Shown one piece after another: positions 35,250 through 46,953 of a DNA stretch of 64,000 bases. Every line of letters begins with the position of its first letter. Position 1 is the stretch's first letter. The translations under genes were made by a program, and so were the position numbers. The stretch lies in contig NZ_FNAJ01000003.1 in assembly GCF_900101905.1 (NCBI RefSeq), positions 372,001-436,000 of the forward strand, in the 5' to 3' direction. Under the pieces are notes generated by a model. The model worked only from the letters and a program-made list of their open reading frames with translations. It was not told the DNA's origin and did no database searches. Source of the DNA: Myxococcus virescens. Lineage in GTDB: Bacteria > Myxococcota > Myxococcia > Myxococcales > Myxococcaceae.

Positions 35250-35969
35250 ATGATGCGGTTCTTCTGGATACGCGAGGAGCGGACTCCGTCCTTCAACGGC
35301 AGCTTCGACGCCACACACAAGTGGCGCCTGCCCGGCGTGAAGTGCGATGCCTGTGGAGTCACGTGGGGTGGGGCCGGGCACCAGTACCCAGGGGTGGACC
35401 TGTCTCACGTGCCCGAGCGGTCACGCTTCGTGCGGCCCTGGCCTGTTCTCGTTTCGGAGCTCGCGCAACTGCGAGAGCTGGTTCGCCCCTGGGTGCCCCC
35501 TGGCGTGCCACTTCCGCCAGGCACGCATCTGGGGCCTCTTGAAGGCACAGCCTCTGGGCGATTCGGCCCGCTGACGTCACAGGGGGACATTCTGTGGGTC
35601 GTGCGACGGGATGCCCTCGAGCGACTTCAAGCAGAAGGAATCAGAGGGCTGCTCGGCTGCAAGACAGAATTGAGGTTTCGCCAGAAGGAGCCGCCGGAGT
35701 TGCTTGAACTCCAAATCGAACCGCGCGGCCGGCTCCATGCGGGCTGCCTTCCCTCCGACCTCGCTCCGCCATGCGACGCCTGCGGTCGGGTCGCGCTTCG
35801 ATTGCCGGACGCGCCCCTTCTCGACGCAGCATCCCTGCCCATCGACCGCGATGTCTTCCGCGTAGGGGACTACGCCACTGTCATCGTTTGCACCGAACGG
35901 TTCATGGAGACAGTGCGCAAGCTCGGTCTGGAAGGAATGGCCTTTCGCGAGATTCCCACACGCGGATGA
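35250..35969 (+). CDS. sitI: Double-CxxCG immunity protein (SitI6 type)
   Basis: 239 residues, starting 12 bases after the toxin stop. Two 'CDACG' motifs (about residues 32 and 175) define the myxobacterial double-CxxCG paralogous family, known from partner genes of SitA-type toxins. There is no signal peptide, as expected for a cytoplasmic antitoxin binding the incoming toxin or protecting its target. The motifs may bind zinc. Order and spacing after the toxin support its role; specificity to this toxin is inferred. Confidence 0.8.
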   Translation: MMRFFWIREERTPSFNGSFDATHKWRLPGVKCDACGVTWGGAGHQYPGVDLSHVPERSRFVRPWPVLVSELAQLRELVRPWVPPGVPLPPGTHLGPLEGTASGRFGPLTSQGDILWVVRRDALERLQAEGIRGLLGCKTELRFRQKEPPELLELQIEPRGRLHAGCLPSDLAPPCDACGRVALRLPDAPLLDAASLPIDRDVFRVGDYATVIVCTERFMETVRKLGLEGMAFREIPTRG

Positions 35970-35998
35970 CGCTGGAGTCTCCCGCCATTCAGCGGCCC

Positions 35999-36026
35999 TC
36001 CATCACGGCGCGGGCGCGGCGGGTGT
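35999..36026 (+). repeat. 28-bp direct repeat, right copy
   Basis: Identical to 34497-34524, placed 30 bp after the immunity-gene stop. The frame encoding 'PSITARARRV' is preserved but reads on without a stop for 28 more codons, to 36112. The start-to-start distance between copies is 1502 bp, enclosing only the toxin and immunity genes. Confidence 0.8.
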
Positions 36027-36220
36027 CGCACCCGGAGGGCCGGACGGCGTCGCGCCGGGCACAGCGGCCCCTCCCACAGTCGCACGGATGCGCCCCGTGG
36101 GTTGTCGCGTGAAGGCTGCCGCCTCATATCGAGGCCTCCGGCCCGTCCTGTCCCGTCCACCTCCGAGCCCGCCGGCCATCCAGCCCGCGAGCGGCTCCGG
36201 ACGCGGCACGAGGAGAGACG

Positions 36221-37153
36221 ATGAAACATCCTGGCACGTGGCGCGCGTGGCTTCGCGGCGGACTCCTGCTGACCAGCGTATGCGCCGTGGGCGGCACGGT
36301 CGCCATCCAGGCCGGGTGCGCGTCCACGCCTGACAGCGCGGCCCGCGAGGGCATCTCCCTGTCGCCCACTCCGCTCTACGGCAAGTTCGTCTGGCACGAC
36401 CTCGTCACCGACAACCCCGCCGCCGCGAAACGCTTCTATCGCGACCTGTTCGGATGGGAGTTCGTGGACATCCGAGGCGGCCTCCGCCCCTACTCCCTCA
36501 TCCGCGCCCAGGGGCGCTGGATTGGCGGCATCGTCCATCCGGCGAACGCCGCCGAGAAACGCGAAGGCGCGCTGTGGCTCGGCTACCTCTCCGTGCCCGA
36601 CGTGGACCGCGCCGTCACCGAAGTCAGCGCGCGCGGCGGAAAGGCGCTCGACGGCCCCATCGACGTGCGGAACATCGGCCGGGCCGCCGTGGTCGCCGAC
36701 CCGCAGGGCGCGGCGGTGGGCTTCGTGCGCTCCCGGCCCGGAGACCCGGCCGACACGGGCGTGCCGGATGAGGGCCAGTTCTTGTGGATGGAGTACCTGG
36801 CCCAGGACCCCGTCGCCGCGGCGGACTTCTACAAGGAACTCCTGGGCTACGAGGTCCGCGAACGCCCACTCGGCGGCGGGCCGCACTATGTCCTCGCCCA
36901 GGGGCAGCATCCCCGAGGCGGCGTGCTGGCCAACCCGGTGAAAGGCGCGCGCCCCAACTGGCTCACCTATGTCCGCGTGAAGGACCCCGCGGCACTCGCG
37001 TCACGGGCCCAGGCCCTGGGTGGCCGCGTGTTGATGGCCCCGCGTCCGGACGCACGGGGTGGCTCGCTCGCGCTCATCGCCGACCCGAGCGGCGCCGTGC
37101 TCGCGCTCCAGCGCTACCCCTTCGAATCGTCCAAGTCCGCAACGGCGCCGTGA
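36221..37153 (+). CDS. Lipoprotein with two VOC (glyoxalase-fold) domains
   Basis: 310 residues, with GAGGAGAG before the ATG. A long signal peptide ends in the lipobox 'QAGC' (Cys near 33). Two vicinal-oxygen-chelate domains follow (about 45-165, 'KFVWHDLVTDNPAAAKRFYRDLFGW'-type start; and 180-305, 'QFLWMEYLAQDPVAAADFYKELLGY'-type start). The tandem layout resembles cytosolic VOC proteins, but a lipoprotein anchor is unusual. Metal ligands are not clear enough to name a reaction. Confidence 0.8.
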   Translation: MKHPGTWRAWLRGGLLLTSVCAVGGTVAIQAGCASTPDSAAREGISLSPTPLYGKFVWHDLVTDNPAAAKRFYRDLFGWEFVDIRGGLRPYSLIRAQGRWIGGIVHPANAAEKREGALWLGYLSVPDVDRAVTEVSARGGKALDGPIDVRNIGRAAVVADPQGAAVGFVRSRPGDPADTGVPDEGQFLWMEYLAQDPVAAADFYKELLGYEVRERPLGGGPHYVLAQGQHPRGGVLANPVKGARPNWLTYVRVKDPAALASRAQALGGRVLMAPRPDARGGSLALIADPSGAVLALQRYPFESSKSATAP

Positions 37154-37179
37154 TGCGCCACCCTGGAGGAGAACCCCAC

Positions 37180-37377
37180 ATGCAGCTGCGTCGACACGCT
37201 TCCCCCCGCTCGCTGTCCTGGACCGTCCTGATGGCCGGTGCCCTCCTCACGTCCGGATGCACGGACCAGCCCGCGGGCGTCGGACTCGGCTTCACCACGC
37301 CGTCGCCCTGGAACGCGACGCCGCAGATGGAGATCACGACCACCTGGAACGGTGGACCGATGTATTGGGCGCCCTGA
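37180..37377 (+). CDS. 65-residue small lipoprotein
   Basis: The ATG at 37180 has an excellent ribosome site (GGAGGAGA, 7 nt away). The product has a basic start, a hydrophobic segment and a lipobox 'LTSGC' (Cys near 27), leaving a 39-residue mature peptide ending in 'GGPMYWAP'. No family is recognised. It follows the VOC lipoprotein gene by 26 bases and is probably cotranscribed. Confidence 0.6.
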   Translation: MQLRRHASPRSLSWTVLMAGALLTSGCTDQPAGVGLGFTTPSPWNATPQMEITTTWNGGPMYWAP

Positions 37378-37416
37378 GCGCGTCGACCTTCTCGCAGCGC
37401 GCAGAGACTGCAAGGC

Positions 37417-37711
37417 ATGACGCGCGGCGATCAGATCATCCAGGAGTGTCTTCGTTCCGCAGTCGAGGGGCCGTTCTTCTGAAAGGGCGTTCCCCTCCGT
37501 GTTCGGGCTCGACCGAGCGGAGGTCGCCGCCATCCTGGCATCCTGGCCCGCGTGCGACGACCTGGCGAAACAGAAGTACGCCCTCAACAACACGCTAAAC
37601 AACCTGCTCGGCTACCCGCACAAGAAATGGGCCCTCTGGCCCCAGTAGATCTCCGTCTCACCCGAAGAGGTCAAGACCGTCTCCGCGCGATGGCGAAAGG
37701 CCCACCCCAGG
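37417..37711 (+). pseudogene. Decayed small gene, frameshifted and with a nonsense codon
   Basis: The ATG at 37417 begins 'MTRGDQIIQECLRSAVEGPFF', which ends at a TGA (37480). The following frame (phase shifted by one) continues sensibly: 'VFGLDRAEVAAILASWPACDD', then 'LNNTLNNLLGYPHKKW'. It is interrupted by a TAG at 37646, after which 'ISVSPEEVKTVSARWRK' follows. The coding-like composition across both lesions indicates a former protein of about 100 residues. I do not recognise the family; it has no signal peptide. Confidence 0.6.
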
Positions 37712-37814
37712 GAGGGCCGAGCTCACAGCTGCGCGCCATCGCCCAACGAGGGGAGAATGCTTCCCCGGAGGCGGGCGGCGGACCTCACCACCGCGCCTCC
37801 GAGGAAGCGGCGCA

Positions 37815-39095
37815 TCACGCCTGCGGAGCGTGGACGCCGTTGGACAGCTCGTTGCGGACGACCTCGGACACGCGCTCGCGGACCATCTCGCCCACGCGCT
37901 CGCGGACGTCGGCGCTCACGCTCTCACGCACCGCGCTCGCGATGCGCTCGGGGTCGACAGAACCACCGCCCTGCTGCATCGGCATCGTGGACGGACCGGC
38001 GCGCATCGCCTCACCGAACGCGGCCCGGACGGCCTCGGGGAGCTGCGAGCGGAGCGCCGAGTCCAGCTCCGAGCGCATGCTGCTCATGAGCCGCTCACGC
38101 AGGGAGTCCGCCAGCCGCGTGCGGATGGCGTCCGCCAGGCGCTCCACGTCCTGCATCCCCTGCCCCATCATCATGCCCTGCGGCATCATCCCGCCCTGTC
38201 CCATCATGCCCCGGTGACGGGCCATGGCGCCGCGCAGCATCTCGCCCATGCGCTCCCGCAGCACCTCGCGGACGCGCTCGCGGACCGCCGAGTTGATGCG
38301 CTCACGGAGGCCCTCGGACAGCCGGTCCTGCAGCGTCATCGCGATGCGCTCGGGGTCGAACATGCCGGCAGCCATGCCGCCCCACTGGCGCGTCATGACG
38401 CCGCGGAGCCCGTCGGACAGCCGCTCGCGCAGGGCCTCGCGCACGCGCTCACGCAGGCTGTACACCAGCCCCTCGTGGAGGGCCTCGGCCAGGCGCCCGC
38501 GGATGGCGTCCGCCAGCCGCTCCGCCTCGTGGGGGCTGAAGCCGGGCATGCGCTCCGACATCACCGAGCGCAGCGTGTCCGCCAGCCGCTCGCGCAGGGC
38601 CTCGCGCACGCCGTCATGCGCGGCGGTGTTGATGCGCTCGCGCAGGGACTCCATCAGCCGGGTGCGCACCGCCTCCGCCAGCCGCTCGGCATCCGGGGCG
38701 CCGAAGCCGTGGGAGGACATCTGCCACTGCTCAATCAGCGCCGCGCGCACGCACTCGGCCAGCCGCTCGCGGATGCCGTCGCGGATGCGCTCGTGCACCA
38801 CGGAGGCGATGCGCTCGCGCAGCGTCTCCGACAGGCGGGAACACAGCGCGTCCGCGATGCGCTCCGGTTCCGGCATGCCGTAGCCCTGGGGCATCATCCC
38901 ATACCCCTGCGGCATCCCGCCGCCGCGCTCGAACATCGCGTGGCGGATGGCCTCCCCCACGCGCTCGCGCACCTCGCGGCCGAGCCGGTCCTCAATCGCG
39001 GAGACAATCTGCTCGCGAACGGCTTCGACGACCCGCTCCTTCAGCGACTCACCGAACATCTGCTGCGACTGGGGAGAAAACTGCTCCTGAAACAT
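37815..39095 (-). CDS. Arg/Glu-rich amphipathic-helix repeat protein
   Basis: 426 residues. Six units begin with '(P/A/V)ER(I/L)A' at about residues 77, 136, 191, 248, 317 and 382, with a partial one near 14-54. Each is a helix of about 43 residues in which hydrophobic residues recur roughly every four positions between Arg/Glu pairs ('LRERVREALRERL'). Met/Gly/Gln-rich linkers separate the units ('GGMPQGYGMMPQGYGMP'). There is no signal peptide or membrane span. AGGAG precedes the ATG. Not a family I know; a filament, or a surface- or lipid-binding coat, is possible. Confidence 0.75.
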   Translation of the reverse strand: MFQEQFSPQSQQMFGESLKERVVEAVREQIVSAIEDRLGREVRERVGEAIRHAMFERGGGMPQGYGMMPQGYGMPEPERIADALCSRLSETLRERIASVVHERIRDGIRERLAECVRAALIEQWQMSSHGFGAPDAERLAEAVRTRLMESLRERINTAAHDGVREALRERLADTLRSVMSERMPGFSPHEAERLADAIRGRLAEALHEGLVYSLRERVREALRERLSDGLRGVMTRQWGGMAAGMFDPERIAMTLQDRLSEGLRERINSAVRERVREVLRERMGEMLRGAMARHRGMMGQGGMMPQGMMMGQGMQDVERLADAIRTRLADSLRERLMSSMRSELDSALRSQLPEAVRAAFGEAMRAGPSTMPMQQGGGSVDPERIASAVRESVSADVRERVGEMVRERVSEVVRNELSNGVHAPQA

Positions 39096-39135
39096 GAGAA
39101 CGCTCCTGACTCGACGCCTGGACTGCGAGGAAACA

Positions 39136-39162
39136 CGGCAGGCGAAACCCCCTCTCCTGCCG
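39136..39162 (-). repeat. Inverted repeat in the repeat-protein leader
   Basis: CGGCAGG and CCTGCCG, perfect 7-bp arms, 13 nt apart, 41-67 bp upstream of the minus-strand ATG at 39095. Possible operator or leader hairpin. Confidence 0.3.
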
Positions 39163-39224
39163 GGCGCGATTCAATAGACAGGCACGCACTCAGGGTAAAC
39201 GTGTCCTCGGTGTGAGGCCCCGTT

Positions 39225-39245
39225 GGCCGCCAGACACCGGCGGCC
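39225..39245 (-). terminator. Hairpin after the MBL-fold gene
   Basis: GGCCGCC-AGACACC-GGCGGCC, a perfect 7-bp stem with a 7-nt loop, 12 nt beyond the stop of the minus-strand gene ending at 39258. No clear T-run. Confidence 0.45.
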
Positions 39246-39257
39246 CGGCACAGGCCA

Positions 39258-39914
39258 CTACTTGCGCGGCCGCATGCGGAACGCGACGAAGGCGTCCACG
39301 TTGTCGAAGGCGAAGTACGGGTTCTTCCGCCGCACCGTCTCCATGGAGGTCACCGGTACGTCCGCGTAGTCGTGGCCCGGAAACAGCTTCGCGCTATCGG
39401 GCACCTTCGCCAGCACCTGCGACAGGGAGCGGTACATCGCCTCCGGGTTGCCCCCGCTCATGTCACACCGGCCGCAGCCGTTGATGAACACGGTGTCCCC
39501 GGACACGAGCGCGTCACCGGCCAGCAGGCAATGCGAGCCCGGCGTGTGCCCGGGCGTGTGCAGTGCCTGGAACGTCTCAGGTCCGACGCGCACGTCATCC
39601 CCCGGCCCCAGGGGCCGCAGCGCGTCGCCCAGCTCGCGCAGCTCCGGAGAGAACTGGACTTCTTCCCGCTGCGCGAACACCGGCACGTCCCACTTCGACA
39701 GCAGGTCCGGCAGCCCGTTGATGTGGTCGAAGTGGCAGTGCGAGACGAACGCGCCCACCACGCGCTTGCCGTCCTGCTTCACCGCCTGCTCGATGGCCTC
39801 CACGTCCCACGCGGGGTCCACCACCACCACTTCGTCCGAGTGCTGGGGGCCCACCAGGTAGACGAAGTTGTCCATGGGCCCGAGCTTGAGCTGCCGCACG
39901 TACGGTTCACGCAT
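39258..39914 (-). CDS. MBL-fold (glyoxalase II-like) metallo-hydrolase
   Basis: 218 residues with CGAGGAGG before the ATG. The metallo-beta-lactamase motif 'SHCHFDHINGLPDLL' (HxHxDH) lies near residue 58, followed by 'HTPGHTPGSHCLLAGDALVSGD' with further metal ligands and 'LFPGHDYA' near the C-terminus. This set is typical of glyoxalase II-like or persulfide-dioxygenase-like enzymes with a dinuclear metal centre. No substrate can be read from context. Cytosolic. Confidence 0.85.
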   Translation of the reverse strand: MREPYVRQLKLGPMDNFVYLVGPQHSDEVVVVDPAWDVEAIEQAVKQDGKRVVGAFVSHCHFDHINGLPDLLSKWDVPVFAQREEVQFSPELRELGDALRPLGPGDDVRVGPETFQALHTPGHTPGSHCLLAGDALVSGDTVFINGCGRCDMSGGNPEAMYRSLSQVLAKVPDSAKLFPGHDYADVPVTSMETVRRKNPYFAFDNVDAFVAFRMRPRK

Positions 39915-40019
39915 CGCGAAATCCTCCTCGTGGGAAGCCTCACTCTAACGCCCGGGGCTTGATGCGGTGGGCCCCTTCCCTCTTGAATAGGCCCTTTTTG
40001 CCCCTGGGGAGGTCTCCAC

Positions 40020-40685
40020 GTGAAGCGCCCACTGCTCCTTTGCACCCTGCTCGCCGGCACCGCCTTCGCCGCCAAGGAGCGCGCCACCTTCCGCTATACC
40101 GCGCCTCCGGATGGGGAGCGTCCCGTCATCGTCAACGCCGTCATCGGCCCCCAAGGCAGTGACTTCGCCATGCGCCTGCGCTTCGACAAGGTGCCGTGGG
40201 GCGACGAGTGCAAGAGCCGCTGCGCCAACGCCACGCTGCTGCTCGACACCGACAACAGCAAGCAGACGGGCCTGCGCCTGGCGACGAAGAACGCGCCCGG
40301 CAACGGTGCCGACGTCGCCGTCGTCATCCAGGGCGTGCGCGACTACGCGAAGCAGGAAGGCGCCCCGCCCGTGAGCTGGCTGCGGGTGAAGGTCCGCCTG
40401 CTCGGCAGCGAGGCCTCCTCCGTGGATGACGGCGAGCTGCTGGCCGAGTTCAACCACCGCCAGGACCCCGAGCGCCTCCACGTGGACGGAGAGACCATCT
40501 ACCTGCTGGTGGACGCCACCAGCGCCGCCCTGCCCTCCGCTCGCAAGGCTCGCGTCGTCTACCAGCCGCCCGGCGCCAAGCCGCTCCAGGCCACCATTCC
40601 TGGGATGATTGGCAGCGGGAGCGGCAAGGGCGTGCGCATCTTCAAGGATGGTTCGTGGGGGAAGGCCCGCGACGCGACGCCCTAG
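40020..40685 (+). CDS. Exported protein of unknown function
   Basis: 221 residues from a GTG at 40020. A Sec signal peptide ('LLLCTLLAGTAFAAK') precedes a beta-rich domain with two cysteines ('DECKSRCANATLLLDTDNSKQTG'), which may form a disulfide. The 'LLLDTDN' stretch resembles calcium- or carbohydrate-binding loops, but no family is recognised. Probably periplasmic or secreted; the nearby type II system is a possible exporter (inference only). Confidence 0.65.
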   Translation: MKRPLLLCTLLAGTAFAAKERATFRYTAPPDGERPVIVNAVIGPQGSDFAMRLRFDKVPWGDECKSRCANATLLLDTDNSKQTGLRLATKNAPGNGADVAVVIQGVRDYAKQEGAPPVSWLRVKVRLLGSEASSVDDGELLAEFNHRQDPERLHVDGETIYLLVDATSAALPSARKARVVYQPPGAKPLQATIPGMIGSGSGKGVRIFKDGSWGKARDATP

Positions 40686-40691
40686 GGCGTC
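40676..40691 (+). terminator. Palindrome across the stop codon of the exported protein
   Basis: GACGCC-CTAG-GGCGTC, a perfect 16-bp palindrome containing the TAG stop. With a 4-nt loop it gives a 6-bp stem. Weak terminator candidate. Confidence 0.25.
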
Positions 40692-41002
40692 CGCCTGCCG
40701 CCAGGGGAACGAGCCGTCCTGTCCTACCCGCACCCACCGTCCCGCCCCATGCCCCAGCCAGGAGGCCCCCGACCTCGGAATTCCGCGGGGTTGGAGTGGG
40801 GTTCTGCTGGCAAATAGGACTGGACAGACGTATAGGTAGGCACTGTTGGAGAGTGCGCAACCCCCCGAATTCGTTCCCAATGTCAGGGTGGCATGGTAGT
40901 CCCGGCGCCCTGTTACATACCTCTGTTCCCCCAACGTGAGGAGTGCGCGGGTCGCGCGCCGCGTTCGGGGTGCGGGGCGTTCTCACCTGTGGATTGACGA
41001 CC
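40686..41002 (+). promoter_or_regulatory. Intergenic region upstream of parC
   Basis: This 317-bp stretch has no convincing gene. It is more A+T-rich around 40800-40870 than the surrounding DNA and holds a perfect palindrome CGGAATTCCG (40776-40785). A weak promoter-like pair lies at TGGCAA (40808-40813) and TATAGG (40831-40836), with a 17-bp spacer, and a GCACT/AGTGC inverted repeat follows nearby. The parC promoter is likely here, but I cannot place it with certainty. A frame from 40943 is open into parC but has no good start. Confidence 0.4.
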
Positions 41003-45325
<4,323 letters not shown>

Positions 45326-45344
45326 TCAGGACGGAATCACCGTC

Positions 45345-45374
45345 GCGGGTCCCTCCCACCCCGGAGGGGCCCGC
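45345..45374 (+). terminator. Terminator hairpin after parE
   Basis: GCGGGTCCCTCC-CACCCC-GGAGGGGCCCGC, a 12-bp stem with one G-T wobble and a 6-nt loop, 20 nt after the parE stop. TTTT follows about 13 nt later. Confidence 0.6.
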
Positions 45375-45424
45375 GCGCAGCAGGGCTTTTGAGACGGAGC
45401 CCTGGCTCGGCTAGCATCCGCGCC

Positions 45425-46891
45425 GTGACTACGTTCCGCCGAACCTCCCTGCTCCTCGCGTTCATGCTGGCCACCTCTCCCGCCTACGCGCAGTCCACGC
45501 GGAAGAAGAAGTCCAGCAAGAAGCCCCCCGCCACCACTCAGCCGGTGAAGACGACCAAGGCGGCCCCGGCGGACGACGCGGATGGCGATGAATCCGTTGA
45601 GCCCCGGGCTTTCGGCTCTCCGAACGAGGACGCGGAGACGGCCGTCACGCCGCTGGTGTCGCCGGACGCTCCGGCCGTGGCCAGGCCCGCGGCGGCGCCA
45701 GGAGCCTCGGGTGAGCCGGCGGTGGCCAGCGCGGCAGTGACGGCCTCCGGGCCAGTGGCGCTCTTCGCGGTGGCTCGGACGTCCGCGGTGGAGGAAGCCG
45801 CGGTGAAGCTGGAGGACGAGCTGCTGAGCCGGCTCAAGGCGAGCGGCGTGGCGCTGGTGGACCTGGGCGCGGCCTTCCCGCCGTCCCCGCCAGCCTCGCT
45901 GGCGCGCGCGGACACGCTCTTCGAGCAGGGGCGCACCGACTACGACAACCTGGACCCCGAGTCCGCCGAGGCGAAGTTCCTGGCGGCGGCGGAGGCCTAT
46001 ACGAAGCACCCGGCGGAGCTGAGCCCGGAGCGACTGGCCAAGGCCTACCTGTTCCTGGGCGCCTCGCGGATGCTCAACGGCGACTCCACCGGAGCCCTGG
46101 ACGCGTTCAAGCGCGCGGTGGTGGCGGAGCCGTCCACGACCCCCGACGCCGCCCTCTTCGGGCAGGACGTGCTGAAGACCTTCGACCAGGCCCGCGCCGA
46201 CGTGAAGGCGCGCCCGGCCGGCACGCTGGTGGTGGAGTCGAAGCCGGCGGGCGCCAGCGTCCTCGTGCGGGGGCAGGAGCTGGGCGTCACGCCGCTCAAG
46301 GGCGTGGAGTTGCCCGCGGGCCAGCACCCGGTGGTGGTGTCCCTGCCCGGCTACTCGGCCTTCTCCCAGTACACAGAGGTGGCGTCCGCCAAGAGCACCG
46401 AGGTGAAGGCGACGCTGGAGCCCACCCCGGGCCTGTCCGCCGTGCGTGACGCGGCGGTCCACGCCAGCACCGAACAGGCCTTCGAACGGGACACTCCGCC
46501 GCCCGAGGCACGTGCCATTGGGGAGCGGCTCAACGCCCGCTACGTGGTGCTGGCGGCGGTGGCTCGCGGGGACAAGGGCCACCTCCAGGCCGAGCTCCAG
46601 GCGTGGGACCTGCGTTCCAACGCGCGGCTGCGTGGCGTGGAGATTGCCCTGGCGCCGGGCGCGAAGAAGAACGGCCCGGACGCGGCGGCGGACCAGGTGC
46701 GCGCCTTCGTCACCGGCGTCGCGGCGCCCCGCGTGGCGGAGAGCCATTCGTTCTCCACCCTCATCAAGCGCCCGTGGTTCTGGGCGGTGGTCGGCGGCGC
46801 GGCGGCGGTGACGGCCGGGGCCGTCTACGTGGCGACGTCTCAGGACAAGAGCCGCCCGTTCAACCCCGTTTCTGGTGGAGTCGGGTTCTGA
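45425..46891 (+). CDS. Exported PEGA-domain protein with C-terminal membrane segment
   Basis: 488 residues from a GTG at 45425. A signal peptide ('LLLAFMLATSPAYAQ') precedes a Lys-rich and then Pro/Ala-rich region and TPR-like helices ('YLFLGASRMLNGDSTGALDAF'). A PEGA domain (about 260-330, 'GTLVVESKPAGASVLVRGQELG') and a further domain follow, with a hydrophobic segment near residues 450-475. PEGA domains occur in surface-layer and envelope proteins. The next gene is a second PEGA protein, so the two probably work together. Confidence 0.75.
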   Translation: MTTFRRTSLLLAFMLATSPAYAQSTRKKKSSKKPPATTQPVKTTKAAPADDADGDESVEPRAFGSPNEDAETAVTPLVSPDAPAVARPAAAPGASGEPAVASAAVTASGPVALFAVARTSAVEEAAVKLEDELLSRLKASGVALVDLGAAFPPSPPASLARADTLFEQGRTDYDNLDPESAEAKFLAAAEAYTKHPAELSPERLAKAYLFLGASRMLNGDSTGALDAFKRAVVAEPSTTPDAALFGQDVLKTFDQARADVKARPAGTLVVESKPAGASVLVRGQELGVTPLKGVELPAGQHPVVVSLPGYSAFSQYTEVASAKSTEVKATLEPTPGLSAVRDAAVHASTEQAFERDTPPPEARAIGERLNARYVVLAAVARGDKGHLQAELQAWDLRSNARLRGVEIALAPGAKKNGPDAAADQVRAFVTGVAAPRVAESHSFSTLIKRPWFWAVVGGAAAVTAGAVYVATSQDKSRPFNPVSGGVGF

Positions 46892-46953
46892 GGCAGCGCC
46901 GCGTGTTGAATGCCCGGACCGCCACCCGCGTCGCCTGTTTCAAAGGTCACCCC

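Noticed and set aside
37830-39215. 461-codon plus-strand frame opposite the amphipathic repeat protein
   Set aside because: His/Ala/Arg-rich mirror of a repetitive gene. The minus-strand frame has a ribosome site and a coherent helical design.
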